Source: Acanthacorydalis orientalis (lineage: Eukaryota; Arthropoda; Insecta; Megaloptera; Corydalidae). Taken from it: a DNA stretch of 64,000 nt. The DNA is taken from assembly GCA_034766995.1 (NCBI GenBank), contig CM068317.1:28445001-28509000 (forward strand), in the 5' to 3' direction. Shown here in pieces: positions 35,811 to 48,220 of this stretch. The position numbers and the translations under genes were made by a program. Position 1 is the stretch's first letter. The number at the start of each line of letters is the position of its first letter. A model generated the notes under the pieces. It made no database searches, had not been told where the DNA came from, and saw only the letters and a list, made by a program, of their open reading frames with translations.

Positions 35811-38125
35811 TAACTCCAGATCAAGTCTCATGCCTGTTCGTGCTTCTTTCAGAAACATCCTATCACTTTTCATTTGGGTGTCTTTAGTAATATTTGTGTT
35901 CAGTTTTTGTTTTTATATAATTTTAATTCCTTTTCAATTTCTGTTGTAATTCATAACGTACGTTTTGTTTTATTACTATTGCAGTATTTAAGTATTATTT
36001 TATAATCTTCTCGTTTAGAAATACACTTATTGTTTTTGTCATGTATAGTCCTTATAGATATATATTTTCATTTACAATACTAAGCATTTTTACAGTTCAA
36101 ATGAAAGAACATACACACACGTTCTTACTTTGTATGTTCATATCAATACTATATTGTTAATTTCCAACACTAACTCAGCAAACTGTGTTTATTAAAGTAA
36201 TATGTGTCTAATTTTTAGCAGTCCATTAACATTCTTATTCTTTATTTTTACTAATAGTATTTCTGTATTTTTTTTTAAATAATTAATAAGAAAATGTATT
36301 ACATAATTGGTGAGTGAATTAATTTTGGTAGGACACACTGTTGGTCATTTAGTCAACAGTTTGAATTCATAATTATTATAATTATGATTTATTTAATATT
36401 TCATCACTAACCAAATTACCTGGAATGCTTCATTATTATTATTCTGATTAACTTTTATACTAATTTATTTTCGAAAATCGTTTAATCGAAGGCGTACTTT
36501 TTATATTATACCTTAAAGCTTGAAATACCCATACATATGATAATGTATTGAATATTAATTAGTTTTCAGCATAATTATATACTTATAAATGGTAAATTGT
36601 ATAATCTGTTATTTACACATTGTAAATTATTACGTACACATGTCCCTTGAGAATTAATATATATGGAATGTAATTTAAAATTGACTTCGATACGCCATTA
36701 TGATAAAGTTATAAAATATGTTAAATATGCTGATGGTAGATATATTTGCGAGTTTATACGTTAATTAGTTTATTTTTTAAAATATGGAAACGTTTTTATA
36801 TTTTTGCGAATATGTTTTTTAATGTATTTTTTTAACAATTTTAGGATTCGATTGAGTGAATTTTTTGATGTCTTTTAAGTTGATAGAGAATGTTCTTTTA
36901 GAGAACTTATTAATATGAAATATTACTTGTACATAAATACACTAAGTGTTTTTGTGTTAAGTAACCAAAAAACGACATACAAAAAAGCAATAAGTACTTA
37001 ATTGAATTGAAACCGGAATCAAGTATATTGATTCGCTTCAGTCACCTTTATTCTATCATCCTATTTCCTTCTATTACTGTCAATCTCATTGTCGATAATG
37101 ACAGATAAACTATATTTTAATTATTTTGTATATAATTTAAAAATACTTGAAAAAACCAGTAAAATGCAATGCATTATAAAACGTATATTAAATTTAATAT
37201 CCTAGAATATTTCAGTTGAATAAAAAGGGGAAAGCGCAGTTGCTTTTCATGTTTTTTGATATAATTCGTCCATATTGACTATAATAGAATTTAATAACCT
37301 TTTGAACATGAATAATGAAAATGAGCTTAAGTAACTTAACAAATTTTCAAACTAGTTTACATAATCTTCATACTTAAAATTATATGATCGTCTGTTGATA
37401 TATGTTTAGATATGATACTATATAATTAAATGGAGATAACGTGGCGATACGTGTTTGATACCGGGAGGTACGCTTAGTAAGTTAGCTTTATTTTTCGATT
37501 TATGCGCGCATATTTTCGGTTAATAAAGATAAACAGTATGATATTTTGTCCTTTACTTATCACATGTTCCTAAAATAATATTTTGTTTAGATTTCATTAG
37601 TCTTGTACTTCAGTTACATCAAAAAGAATTCTTATCAATTAAATTCTTTGATTTGTATTACAAAACATATTTAAAATCTTTTTATTGACCTTTTTCTTTG
37701 TTTTATAATCGTTAATTACTTGTAAACAATAACAGAGTATTAAAAAAATCCGAGATTGATATAAAACGGTTGTATCCGGGAAGCAGAAGTGAAATTCTGT
37801 ATGTGCAGTTTATTTAACCTTGGTGCAAACGTTTTTTTTCACCTTTTTTATTATTTCAATTGCTCATTCGTCACTGATTATAGGTTTCATAACATATTAT
37901 TAATATTATTTCTTGATCCTTTGTGTAAGCGTACATATGTATATTCAAGTGTAATATCAGTATGGTTTGATATAGTTCTCAATTTATTTTACTCTATAAA
38001 TTTATATAGTACGAAAGTACATATCCGTCATAAAATAGAGGTTACTTTGTAGTTCGTTTTCAAAGAGTTCGCAGTTCATATCAAATTATTAAAATGCATA
38101 TACCGTAACCTATACTCCACAAATA

Positions 38126-38127
<2 letters not shown>
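35811..38127. other. Unannotated AT-rich stretch
   Basis: A GTGTTTGATACCGGGAGG word near 37457 faintly resembles a Pol III B box. No tRNA fold. The open frame 37789-38052 is rich in Phe, Tyr and Leu with no domain. Nothing else recognised. Confidence 0.5.
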
Positions 38128-38165
<38 letters not shown>

Positions 38166-38179
38166 AGAGAGAGAGAGAG
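38128..38179. repeat. (TA)n(GA)n compound microsatellite
   Basis: TA to 38161, then GGGAGAGAGAGAGAGAG. Confidence 0.95.
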
Positions 38180-38322
38180 CGGTTTTGTAACCCGGTCTAA
38201 TTCATGATATAATAATAAATATTGCAGAACACATATTGAACATGACTTCGAAAATATATATATTGAAATGTTATACGAGAATACATATATTTCATAGGGA
38301 AATGTGTATTATGTGTTAGATA

Positions 38323-38325
<3 letters not shown>

Positions 38326-38353
<28 letters not shown>
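38326..38353. repeat. (TA)n microsatellite
   Basis: Twenty-eight bases of TA alternation. The 38304-38648 open frame running out of it is not supported as a gene. Confidence 0.9.
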
Positions 38354-38358
<5 letters not shown>

Positions 38359-38649
38359 AATATTTGGAAGTATTTCTAAAACACTTTATCGATGGTTTAA
38401 AATATAAAAATATTTTCAGATCAGGACTATCAGAGAAAAAAGGAATTTTACTTTTTTTGTTTCAGTTTATTTGTATATTTTACAGTTTTATTGAAGACTA
38501 TGTTTGGTTATTATTTAGTTTGAAAAAGATACATTACTTATTAATGATTGTTCGTTTTATTCTTGTAACGCGGTGTTTAATTACTAAATATTTGATTATA
38601 GCTCATGAATATTTCAATGGGAGTATTGCCATATTTTTGTTATTTTAGT

Positions 38650-40155
38650 GCTGTTCCAATTATAAATCTATAGATTATGTAGTGACTGAAACTCTAATCA
38701 AATATAAGATCGGAATACATAGAGGATATAGTACCTTCCAATAAAATGTTTTGACTAGATAAGTTTGGTTTCTGGGTCAAACATGCAGATGTCATCTCAT
38801 AAAATTGAATTATTCCTTTTTAAGATTGCTGTTTTTTTTTTTTTTTTATTAAAATAATCCAAAAAGATTCTAGTTATATGCAGTTGTCTTATTTCCTTCG
38901 TATCAATTCAATTTTTAGCAATAGATCACATCTAATAAACATTTGCACAACACTATAATTACAGAGATTATCTTTTTTTTTTGATATTGTTTTGTATATG
39001 TATGATTTATACATTTTTTATAAGTTCTTCAATGTACCATCTAACACTGTTGTAAAGATCTACTTTTTTCTAGCTTTTAATTTTTTATTGCTAAAAATGA
39101 GGATAATTTGCTTTTCTGTAGGATTATAATATTGTTACTGTTAGAGATATTAATTTATTTCGATTTTTCATCGTATTTAGTTTTTCATATTTAAAATTTT
39201 ATTTGTATGCCAAGATAAAATTCTTTAAGTTGATATGAATCTGTATGCAAGCTCTTCATATATTACACAGTTTTTTTTTTTATATTCTCAAATAATGTCT
39301 TATATTCCAGACTGAATTTTATTTTACAGTGAATCAATTCCCATACATCACACTTTTTTCTTATTAAAACGTTTAACAATTCTTGTCATGATGGAAATGC
39401 TGTTATCTTCGCACTATGCATGAACAGAAGAGTTTACTTTTCAGTTGAATAAATCTTATTTAATTGAATAGTTACAATTCGTCCAATTGATCACTCTTTA
39501 TTTCTTGTTCATTCTTATTTTTACCCAGAAATGCTAATTTTGGTCAAAAATGTAGGTATTTCTCTTGAAGTGTTGATGCTCTTTTAGGTGTATTTATTTT
39601 ATGTTAGAGTTCTGTTACATTCATATAGAAAATGGTTATTTTTTCACATAAAACTGGAATTGCAATTTTTATGTAATCAGTAACAAGTTTTCTGTTAAAA
39701 ATTGTAAACTATAATTCTAATACTTATTTAACAATCTAAATATTTTTATTACATTAATCCATTTTGTTTTTAAATAAAATTTTCATGCCATTTTATTTCT
39801 AAATTTAAATATGTCGACCATAGTATTTAATTGCTATGAAATGATTGAGAAATTGAAGAACACTATTTTCGAATCAGTGTACTGAACAAGAATCAACACG
39901 TTTATACGTAATTAGCGTTAATTAAAATTTCACAGTAAAAAATATGTAACTCTTTTTGAAGTGATTTAATAATTGCAATCGTTTTACAGCAATTTTAAAA
40001 TTTAATCAGTCATCGTACGCTATGTTTAGTTAAACATTTTTATTTTTTAACTATCGTACGTGTAGAGTAGTTGGTGACATTTACACATTAATTATTAATA
40101 GTTTTTAACCATATATACATATATAATGATACTTTTTTTATATTCACGTACGTAT

Positions 40156-40158
<3 letters not shown>
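38650..40158. other. Unannotated AT-rich stretch
   Basis: T-rich, with several poly(T) runs of 9-17. No gene or element recognised. Confidence 0.6.
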
Positions 40159-40210
<52 letters not shown>

Positions 40211-40315
40211 TGTATATATTATATACACTTACATGTGTGTTTGTGTATATATACTTAAACCTATATAAACATGCATAGACACTAATTTACGTATTACCTA
40301 TGTGCGGACTAGTAC

Positions 40316-40349
<34 letters not shown>

Positions 40350-40350
40350 A
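40159..40350. repeat. (TA)n and (TG)n microsatellite cluster
   Basis: TA block 40159-40206, degenerate TATA/TGTG spacer, then TA-TG block 40315-40350. Confidence 0.9.
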
Positions 40351-40439
40351 ATTGAAATGAGAACTCTATATAAGAATTCGTGAAGTAGAAAAAAAGATAA
40401 AACCTTCTATATTAAAATCTAATACGCAAATCGCGTTAT

Positions 40440-40825
40440 AACACTAACCCAATTGAAAAAAATGAGCGAACACTATACGAATGCCCTATCTATGAACGAG
40501 GACACACCTTTGTCTCGCAAAAAGCCCACGCGACATGTCGAAAAAGCTCTCCTAGCTGTCCGCGCATGACCACCGCACCGCATCGCCTGAACGGTGTCTA
40601 GTGCACAGTCACGACGTTGCACGTCGCTAGTATCGCCGTTACAACGACGAAACGAACGGCCAGAGCGCCTCTACCAGTCCTTCGTAGTCATAGTAACGAC
40701 CGACCCGGCCTCTGCAACGACCGAAAGCTCCGCCGTTTAACGCCGCAGGAACGACAAGCGCACTACCGCCGTCGTGCTTTACTGCTTTAACCACCGTGTA
40801 TTTTGGTAGTTGTGTGTAGTGCACT
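40440..40825. other. CpG-dense island
   Basis: By hand I count about 40 CpG dinucleotides in 40440-40800, with GC near 50%, in a window where CpG is otherwise rare. The edges are fairly sharp. A minus-strand open frame of 61 codons (40639-40824) is Gly- and Val-rich and has no domain; the plus-strand reading is broken. A TATAAAA at 40825-40831 lies just outside the island. It could be a promoter-type island or 5' UTR, or a foreign or repeat insert. No gene was identified on either side. Confidence 0.55.
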
Positions 40826-41016
40826 ATAAAACCTATTCCTGATCGTTAAATATTATATGTATATGTACATTGTGTATATATATTTTTTTAAATCCCTGCT
40901 GCGTTTTCAATTATTTAATTAAACAGCGTGACTTGTTCTATTTTTATTTTTTCCCCCTTTAAACGTGTCACTTAACGCCGTTTTTGACATATACATTATA
41001 TACATATACATACGTG

Positions 41017-41019
<3 letters not shown>

Positions 41020-41071
<52 letters not shown>
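41020..41071. repeat. (TA)n microsatellite
   Basis: About 50 bp of TA, flanked on both sides by degenerate TATACATA and TGTATATACATA units. Confidence 0.95.
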
Positions 41072-41084
<13 letters not shown>

Positions 41085-41089
41085 ATATG

Positions 41090-41715
41090 TGTACAGTGTA
41101 TATACATTCTGTTGTAATTACGTCGTCTTCTTAAAGCATGAGTTAACGCCTTTATATGACGGGTGTTTTTCTCCCTTAAGAAAATCCCATATCTTTTTTT
41201 TCATTGATTTGTTTTTCGTGTAATTTTATCCTTGAAAAAAATCTGTGACATTTTATATGTGGCATGTTATTATTAAACGAAAATGAAGGTTATGTTGCAT
41301 AAAAAAATAAACATTCCTTACTAAATTTTAAACTGTAAATAAATAAATATAACTAAGTTTAATTTTAATCGATCGTTTAATATCTACTTAAAATTCCATA
41401 TCGACTTTAAATAAATAATTAAATAGAAGTGTTTTAGCAGACATTATTTTAAATGTTGCGCAAATAAATTTATTAATAATATATTTAATTTATATGTGAT
41501 TCTCGTGTATTGATAGTGATCGATCTAAAGATATTTTGTGATATTGAATTGATTATTTCTCGAGTGTCAATATATAAATTTCACTTGTATAATTGGCAAG
41601 TCGTGGTATCATTATTTTATATACATATTTAATTACTTTATATTAATTGTTCTTGATTTTTTTTTTATTTATTGCAATGTATACAAATAATACAATATCT
41701 TTATATTGATATAAA

Positions 41716-41717
<2 letters not shown>
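41090..41717. other. Unannotated AT-rich stretch
   Basis: No gene or element recognised. Confidence 0.6.

Positions 41718-41792
<75 letters not shown>
41718..41792. repeat. Long (TA)n microsatellite
   Basis: Seventy-five bases of perfect alternation. Confidence 0.95.
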
Positions 41793-41795
<3 letters not shown>

Positions 41796-42291
41796 TATTT
41801 TCGTTTAGATTATTTAGTGGTTTAAAATGTCAACACGAAAGGTAAAAGTTCATCGTTTTTAAAATATAATATTCGTAAATATTTTCGTTTCTTCTAAATA
41901 ATATAATTATTTTTATAAAAGAACTGTTAATAAATAAACATTGTTATATTTAATAATTTTATGTTTTTAATAGTTACTAGGAATATTATTGATGATATGA
42001 TCACGGATAAAAATGATTTTTAAAAACAGTACACAATTTAAAAAATATTTTTTGATTATTTTGTTACAACCCGATATTTTTCTAAAAAAAAAACTGTTTT
42101 GAGGTTATTGGTCAATACGTCGTACAGTACACTGAAGTGTGTCATAATTTTCTGCTTTTATTTTGAATTAAAGTGTAGGTCATAGTCATGAAGGTCAAAT
42201 ATTAAACCTACTGATCTATTTTTTATTTGTATATTTTTAAACATATTATTTGGTCGATTGGTTTGAAATAAGCCTTTATGTATACATACAC

Positions 42292-42292
<1 letters not shown>
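41793..42292. other. Unannotated AT-rich stretch
   Basis: No gene or element recognised. Confidence 0.6.

Positions 42293-42346
<54 letters not shown>
42293..42346. repeat. (TA)n microsatellite
   Basis: Fifty-four bases, followed by GATGTGTGTG. Confidence 0.95.
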
Positions 42347-42348
<2 letters not shown>

Positions 42349-42899
42349 TGTGTGTGTTGAAGTTGATTTTTCCTATTGTACTTTTTTCAGTTCAGTAACA
42401 AATTTCCTCCTGTTATAGTGTGTGTATGCGACGGAAATCTTTCTAGAGTTACATCTGATTATATTCTTATGTGTTGAATATTGCAGGTACTTTTTAGCCT
42501 GTGGTAAATTTTTATTAATATATACGTTATTAAATAAACGTCTGCGTAATTTCTTACAGAGGTGTGTCTGAGTGCGGAACTTATCGAGGAAAGAAATAAT
42601 AATTTTTCAAATTATATTTTTGTTAAACATTTATGAGTTTAATTTTTAATTAATTTATAGATCCAGTTATTTAGTTATTATTATAATCATATAGTTCTTT
42701 CTAATCCATGTGTTATAAAACACTATTTCTCGAACATTCTTTAAGTATTCTCAGATATTTCTACATATGTTTTTACAAAGAGTAGCAATTTAATATAAAT
42801 AATATTTTATTTTGTGTTCCTTTTAGGTTAATAAAATTGAATAGTTATTTTTTTCAAATGATTCTTTTTTAATATACATATTTACATATAAACATATAC

Positions 42900-42903
<4 letters not shown>
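42347..42903. other. Unannotated AT-rich stretch
   Basis: Acceptor-like tracts end at 42486 (TATTGCAG|GTAC) and 42826 (TGTTCCTTTTAG|GTTA). Neither is followed by a coding frame. Confidence 0.4.

Positions 42904-42941
<38 letters not shown>
42904..42941. repeat. (TA)n microsatellite
   Basis: Thirty-eight bases of alternation, then a TATG-type edge. Confidence 0.95.
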
Positions 42942-42942
<1 letters not shown>

Positions 42943-42964
42943 GTTAATGTATGTATGTATTTAT

Positions 42965-43672
42965 TTATTCAAAAATATATACACAATTATTAGTGAGATT
43001 TTTATCAGCACTTTTATTATTTATGTATATGCAAAAAGTTATTCAGAACTAATCAAATTTTTCGTAATTGAAAAATGAGTTGATACGCGTATTTATATAA
43101 CGGGGAATCTATTTTTTGTCAGTTTCATTTCAATCTTAAATCCCGTGAAATTCAATATTAATTTTCAATTTCTTTGCAAAATGGAATAATTGATAAGAAC
43201 AAATTTTAAGATAAATATTGCCACAAAACATAACGAATCTACATTGGCACAATAGAAATTATCTCGGTTGTCTTGCAAAATTTAATTAACCAAGTAACTA
43301 AAAAAGTTAAATTTATTTTCCGCGTAGAAATTGTTAAATGCATCAAACTTTTGTACAAAATTCAATAAATTCATTACATTCACAAACAGCAGTGAAAATG
43401 TTTGAAATGTTTTTAGAACTTAAATGTATTTACTTTATCAAATGATATAAAATAAATGAATGCGTGTATGAAATATACAAAATTCTTAACAACGATTTTG
43501 ATATTTTGATATGTAAAATAAAATCAATTACTCAAAAAAACGGTTGTTTAGAATTACATGAAGGCCTCTGATGTGTTCAGTAGTTAAAATGATTGAACAA
43601 TTTCTGTAATTTATCAAAAAAATCATTGGAATAAATTAGAGGAACTTACATTTTTGGAGTTTTTTATTTAAA

Positions 43673-43675
<3 letters not shown>
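42965..43675. other. Unannotated AT-rich stretch
   Basis: No gene or element recognised. Confidence 0.6.

Positions 43676-43715
<40 letters not shown>
43676..43715. repeat. (TA)n microsatellite
   Basis: Forty bases of alternation, 18 bp before a MITE. Confidence 0.95.
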
Positions 43716-43719
<4 letters not shown>

Positions 43720-43733
43720 TTAATGTATACATA

Positions 43734-44038
43734 CCGTATTAGCCCGAACATAAGACGAGACTATTTTTCCAAAGATTTTCATTAGAAAACAAGGATCATC
43801 TTATATTCGGATTTTCAAAATCTCACACTAGCACACCACTGTGGACGTTTTAAATATGTGTTTGAATAATTTTTGTAAATATTACTTTCTGTTAAAACGT
43901 AAATCAACATTTTTATTGTTTTCTTTGGGAAAAACTGTGTATCTTATAATCGGGGTCGTAAAAAATGCTTTTTTCTTGATTTTTTTGGAAAAAACTGAGA
44001 TGCAATATCGGGTTTGTTTTATAGTCAGACAAATACGG
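43734..44038. mobile_element. TA-flanked MITE with CCGTATT ends (305 bp)
   Basis: Left end CCGTATTAGCCCGAACATAA. The right end, read as reverse complement, is CCGTATTTGTCTGACTATAA. TA lies immediately outside both ends. The interior repeats related words (CATCTTATATTCGG, TATCTTATAATCGGGG, GCAATATCGGG). No transposase. TA duplications fit a Tc1/mariner/pogo-type element, but the superfamily is a guess. The open frame at 43841-44062 lies within and beyond this element and is not a gene. Confidence 0.65.
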
Positions 44039-44040
44039 TA

Positions 44041-44348
44041 TATATGTATATATGTTTGGTAAACGAGTGTTAATAATTTGACATGTACATTAATTATTGA
44101 TTAGTAATTAATTTTAATATATAAATACATTATATATTGTAGGGAAGAGGTATGACCTTCCAGTTAGGCTCAAATGAATCTATAAATACCTTGAAATATG
44201 AGATGACTTGTGTGCAAATAATAAGCATACATTTGTTTTGGTATAGTTTCAGATTTTAATAATAAACTGTTATATGTTATTCTGTATTTTGAACGAAGGC
44301 ATGTAAATTAGAACCTGGTCGAAATCTGTTGTCTCTAATTTTTCTCTG
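44041..44348. other. Unannotated AT-rich stretch
   Basis: Nothing recognised. Confidence 0.6.
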
Positions 44349-44385
<37 letters not shown>

Positions 44386-44392
44386 ATATGTA

Positions 44393-44458
<66 letters not shown>

Positions 44459-44466
44459 TATATAAA
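44349..44466. repeat. TA/(TG)n/(TA)n compound microsatellite
   Basis: TA, then a TG run (44363-44384), TATG units, then ~55 bp of TA. Confidence 0.95.
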
Positions 44467-45785
44467 TTTACTTAGTTGTTTCAAATTAACAGAATTTAAT
44501 ATTTTCCTTAAACGAGTTCTTAAGCCTATTTTTCAAACATTTGTTAGGTGGAAATTTTGTTTCCATTATGATTATAAAATAGACGAAATATAAACGACCT
44601 TTGAAAAAAATTTTTTTATAAAATTTATTGGTATTTTATAAATTTTAATAGTAAGTAAATAGTCTGTGAATATTTGTCTTAAATTTAGTAACTGGCTATT
44701 CTGGTTCCTTTTGGAAATTGTTATTTGAGTGAACAAACAATGTCACTTTCTAATGTATGTTTTTGAAATAAAATTAATAATAATCTTTTTGATGAATTCA
44801 CTTTAAATTACAAATTAGTTGGCACTTTATATTAGTCTGTAGTGCAGAAACAAGATATTAAGTATGGAACCGTAAATTTTATATTATTTTTCTTAAATAT
44901 GATAATAGTTATTAGTTGTAAAGTATTAAAATAGAGTTTATTAAAATATCAGTATTTCATTTAAAGATTAATAAAGTTTGTAGTACTTTATATATACGTG
45001 AGGTTTATCATTAGTTGTTTTTTTAGTGTTCATCATAAGTGATTTATACTTGGAAGATAGTGAACTGAGTTTGAAAATTAATATTATTTATTCCAAAAAA
45101 ATCTTAATATTAATCTATATTTCAAGTATGGGGCTTTTATTAACCTTTTCTTATTGTTAGGTGTGTTTCAGAGTATTTCAGACTCACATTTTTATTCATT
45201 AATTCATTTAATATTAGTTTAGTAATTTTGAGACTTCATTTTAAACTTTGATATTTTATTTGTTATGATACGTTTAGAGAATATATAGTAAAAACTCATT
45301 TGAAATTGTTTTTTTTTTTTATAAATAAATAAATAAATAATATACATTTTTAATTAGCCATGGAATAAAATGCTGATATTAATATATCCTATTATAATAA
45401 TAGTTGTTATTGCTAGGTAGTGTAATTTATTTAGTATATATAATATTAGTATTTTTATCTACTGCAGTAATGAACTGTCAGGAACAAATTTTAAAGTAGA
45501 CATTAAGTAGACACGGCGGCTAAAAAAAAATTTTAAAGTAGACATTATTTTAAAAGTAATATAAAATGAGAAAATACGTTCTCGATTATCAAAAAAACAT
45601 GAACATTATTTCATTATATAATCAAATTTAAAACTGTAGATTATCATGTCTGCAGTTACTTAGTGATCCGAAGAAATGAAATAAAAAGTAATTAAAATTA
45701 TCTGACCCGCATTGTGTTCTGAGTATTGGGCTTTTTATATTTACGTACAGAAAGAATAAATAATAGTTTTCTTATAATTTATTGA
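44467..45785. other. Unannotated AT-rich stretch
   Basis: A 17-bp word TTTTAAAGTAGACATTA is repeated at 45489 and 45531 (period 42). No gene recognised. Confidence 0.55.
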
Positions 45786-45787
45786 TA

Positions 45788-46295
45788 TTAGGTTGGTAGA
45801 AAAATAACTGCGGTTCATGATCTTCAAAACATACATTTTTTAATTTAAGTGATTTTAATTGACTCAGAACTGTTAGATGATTATACCTAAATTTTGTGCA
45901 TGCTCTCGAATTGTGCGTGGTTTTGATTCAACTAATGCCTTCAGTTGGTCGTTATGAACTGAAGAAGGACGCCCGCGACGTTCTTCAAGGCTTTCGTCTC
46001 TAGCACGAAAATTCAGGAACCACCAAGAATCGTTTAGTTTACCAGCAGTTTCTGTTGCTTTACCATCCGTTTAGAACTCACACAAAAAATATTTACTTCT
46101 TTTCTGTCTTGAATTCAATATACAAATTTGAACCAAAATTAATAATAAAACTAAAGTCGATGTTACCAAAATACAGACTAAACAATGGACATTAAAATGA
46201 TGTTAACATGAACACAATGAAATGAGATTTTCATTGCAAACATTAAGGTTAAAATTCAGAAAACCAAAACCGCAATTATTTTCCTACCAACCTAA
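45788..46295 (-). mobile_element. Internally deleted mariner element, copy 2 (508 bp)
   Basis: Ends TTAGGTTGGTAGAAAAATAA and, inverted, TTAGGTTGGTAGGAAAATAA give a ~28-bp terminal repeat. TA flanks both sides (45786-45787, 46296-46297). The leader-to-HTH order runs on the minus strand. The junction joining the DNA-binding region to the catalytic-side end has the same structure as in the copy at 59878. Confidence 0.9.
45840..46107 (-). pseudogene. Mariner transposase DNA-binding remnant, copy 2
   Basis: The expected start codon is changed to ACA (46107-46105). Reading on gives CEF, a stop, TDGKATETAGKLNDSW, then RDESLEERRGRPSSVHNDQL, KALVESKPRTIREHAQNLG, then a frameshift and SQLKSLKLK before the terminal repeat. 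About 45 bp covering the recognition helix of the first motif are deleted. Non-functional. Confidence 0.75.
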
Positions 46296-46297
46296 TA

Positions 46298-46995
46298 CAA
46301 TATACGGCAATGCTATTGCCTTTCTTGTTAATAATGTTCTCTTTTTTGATTAATGTTAACTATTTTCTCTAAACATAACAAATTTGTAATTGCTGGATAT
46401 TTGTTTTTGCAGCTTTATTTAGTGGAACGAAATTTTGAATACGGTTTTGTATCGATTGATAATTTTTGATACCGTCTTTTAACTTCATGTCGAAGTCTCG
46501 AAACGTGTACTGTGAAAAAAAATGTACTGAATTTAGATGCGAATTTCGTTTTATTCCTTTTAAAAAAAATATGCTATAGCAATTTAACTTCACAGAATTC
46601 AAATTCATACTCGTATGCTATTTATGATTTTGATATTCTACTCGAAATTGTTGTTGACAAGTTGACGTATGTTATCTTCAATGTGAAAGTGCAATATTTA
46701 CCTGCGGTAAATTTTTATATTTTGTGTAGGAGCAAAAAATTATAATTTATTACAATACTTGGTACGTATTTTATTACAGTGGTTTATCATTCTTTTTGCG
46801 TCGTTAAAAAGTTAGATGCATGTTTATCTTGTTCTGATTCATTTTTTTTTTTTGTAGTCAGGTATATAATTGTGTATGTACATATATTTTTGAAGTAAAT
46901 TTATGTACTGAAACAAAATTAAATAATAGGTAGCAAGTATAAAACTTCTGTTCTATTTATAATTTGAAAATACTTAAAATAAATATATTATTCTT

Positions 46996-47001
<6 letters not shown>
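46298..47001. other. Unannotated AT-rich stretch
   Basis: The opposing open frames 46369-46608 and 46512-46745 overlap and show no domain. Nothing else recognised. Confidence 0.5.

Positions 47002-47058
<57 letters not shown>
47002..47058. repeat. (TA)n microsatellite
   Basis: Fifty-seven bases of perfect alternation. Confidence 0.95.
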
Positions 47059-47062
<4 letters not shown>

Positions 47063-47379
47063 CAATTTTTGAAGAAAATCTTGGTTATTAAAGTTATTAA
47101 ATAACATTTATTGAACTGAAGACTTTCATGAACAGTTTTTTAACGATAAAAAGTATGATTATCATATTTTTTAACGCCATTAATTTTAATATTTTTTTTT
47201 TTTACTTTTTCCAATAATTATGACCAATTATACATGCAGAAAACATATACGTATTCTTTATTTTTTTAGTTTAATAATGTTGTGTATTATAAATATTTTT
47301 TGCTGATATAATGAAAAGTATGTAATTTGAAATGTTATTTTCTTATTACACTTTGATCTTTTTTATGCTGTATTTTTTT

Positions 47380-47475
47380 TTACATGGTTCACAGTTACAC
47401 GATTTTTTTACACTTTATGTTCACCTTTACACGTTTTTTGCACGACGTTTTTTTACACGATTCCACGATTTCGAC
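47380..47475. repeat. Degenerate short tandem motif TTACACGATTTTTT
   Basis: Five imperfect copies of a TTACACG(A)TTTTTT-like word (47395-47407, 47427-47439, 47440-47452, 47452-47462 and 47463-47471), a locally structured patch in otherwise featureless DNA. Confidence 0.5.
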
Positions 47476-47593
47476 TTTTTTTTCTCCCATAAGTGTATAT
47501 AATTCTTTTTTTCATTATATGTTATAACTGTCGTTTTGATTGTCGATTATACTTTTATAAAAATGAATTCAATATCGGAATATTTTTCTAATT

Positions 47594-47594
47594 A

Positions 47595-47643
<49 letters not shown>

Positions 47644-47663
47644 TATATGTATATACACACACA

Positions 47664-47712
<49 letters not shown>
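47594..47712. repeat. TA/CA compound microsatellite
   Basis: Alternating TA and CA blocks, then ~43 bp of pure TA. Confidence 0.95.
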
Positions 47713-47715
<3 letters not shown>

Positions 47716-48131
47716 TGTAGATAATATTAAAATATTGTGATTTAAAAACGTCTTGATAAATATTTAATTATCATTTTTTTCCTTATTTGATCATGGAATG
47801 AACAATGAACATAACTTACGAAGAAACAATTTTTACATTTATTTAGGATTTTTAAGTATTCAGATGAAATTTTCCATAGGTTTACTCAATACTTTTTTCA
47901 GTTTAGTGGTAGTTAGTGAATAATAAACAAAAATGGAATGATGTATTTAATTGTGAAATCAAAATAAATTTTTCGATACTGTGCTAATCAGTAATTTCAA
48001 TATCAGTAATACTTTTGAAATGTACAGTGAATGTTAATATTGAAAAAAAGTTTTTTTTATTTTTAGATATTTTAGTATAAAATTTAATTTTGTTTAATGG
48101 GTTCTATCTCTTAAAGTAATCTAAAAGTCAT
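47713..48131. other. Unannotated AT-rich stretch
   Basis: Nothing recognised. Confidence 0.6.
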
Positions 48132-48155
48132 GTATATATATATATATATATATAC

Positions 48156-48219
<64 letters not shown>
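48132..48219. repeat. (TA)n microsatellite with two interruptions
   Basis: TA with TACATATATTAT in the middle, 88 bp in all. Confidence 0.95.

Positions 48220-48220
<1 letters not shown>

Noticed and set aside
37437..37470. GTGTTTGATACCGGGAGG as a SINE B box
   Set aside because: Too many departures from the consensus and no A box.
38304..38648. 114-codon plus-strand open frame
   Set aside because: It starts inside a TA microsatellite and continues as Phe/Leu/Ile/Tyr-rich sequence with no domain or coding-like composition.
40639..40824. 61-codon minus-strand frame in the CpG island
   Set aside because: GC-rich DNA has few stop codons. Gly/Val-rich reading without domain; treated as a by-product of composition.
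43841..44062. 73-codon plus-strand frame
   Set aside because: Lies inside and across the end of a MITE.
46369..46745. Opposing open frames of 79 and 77 codons
   Set aside because: Mutually overlapping, AT-driven composition, no homology recognised.
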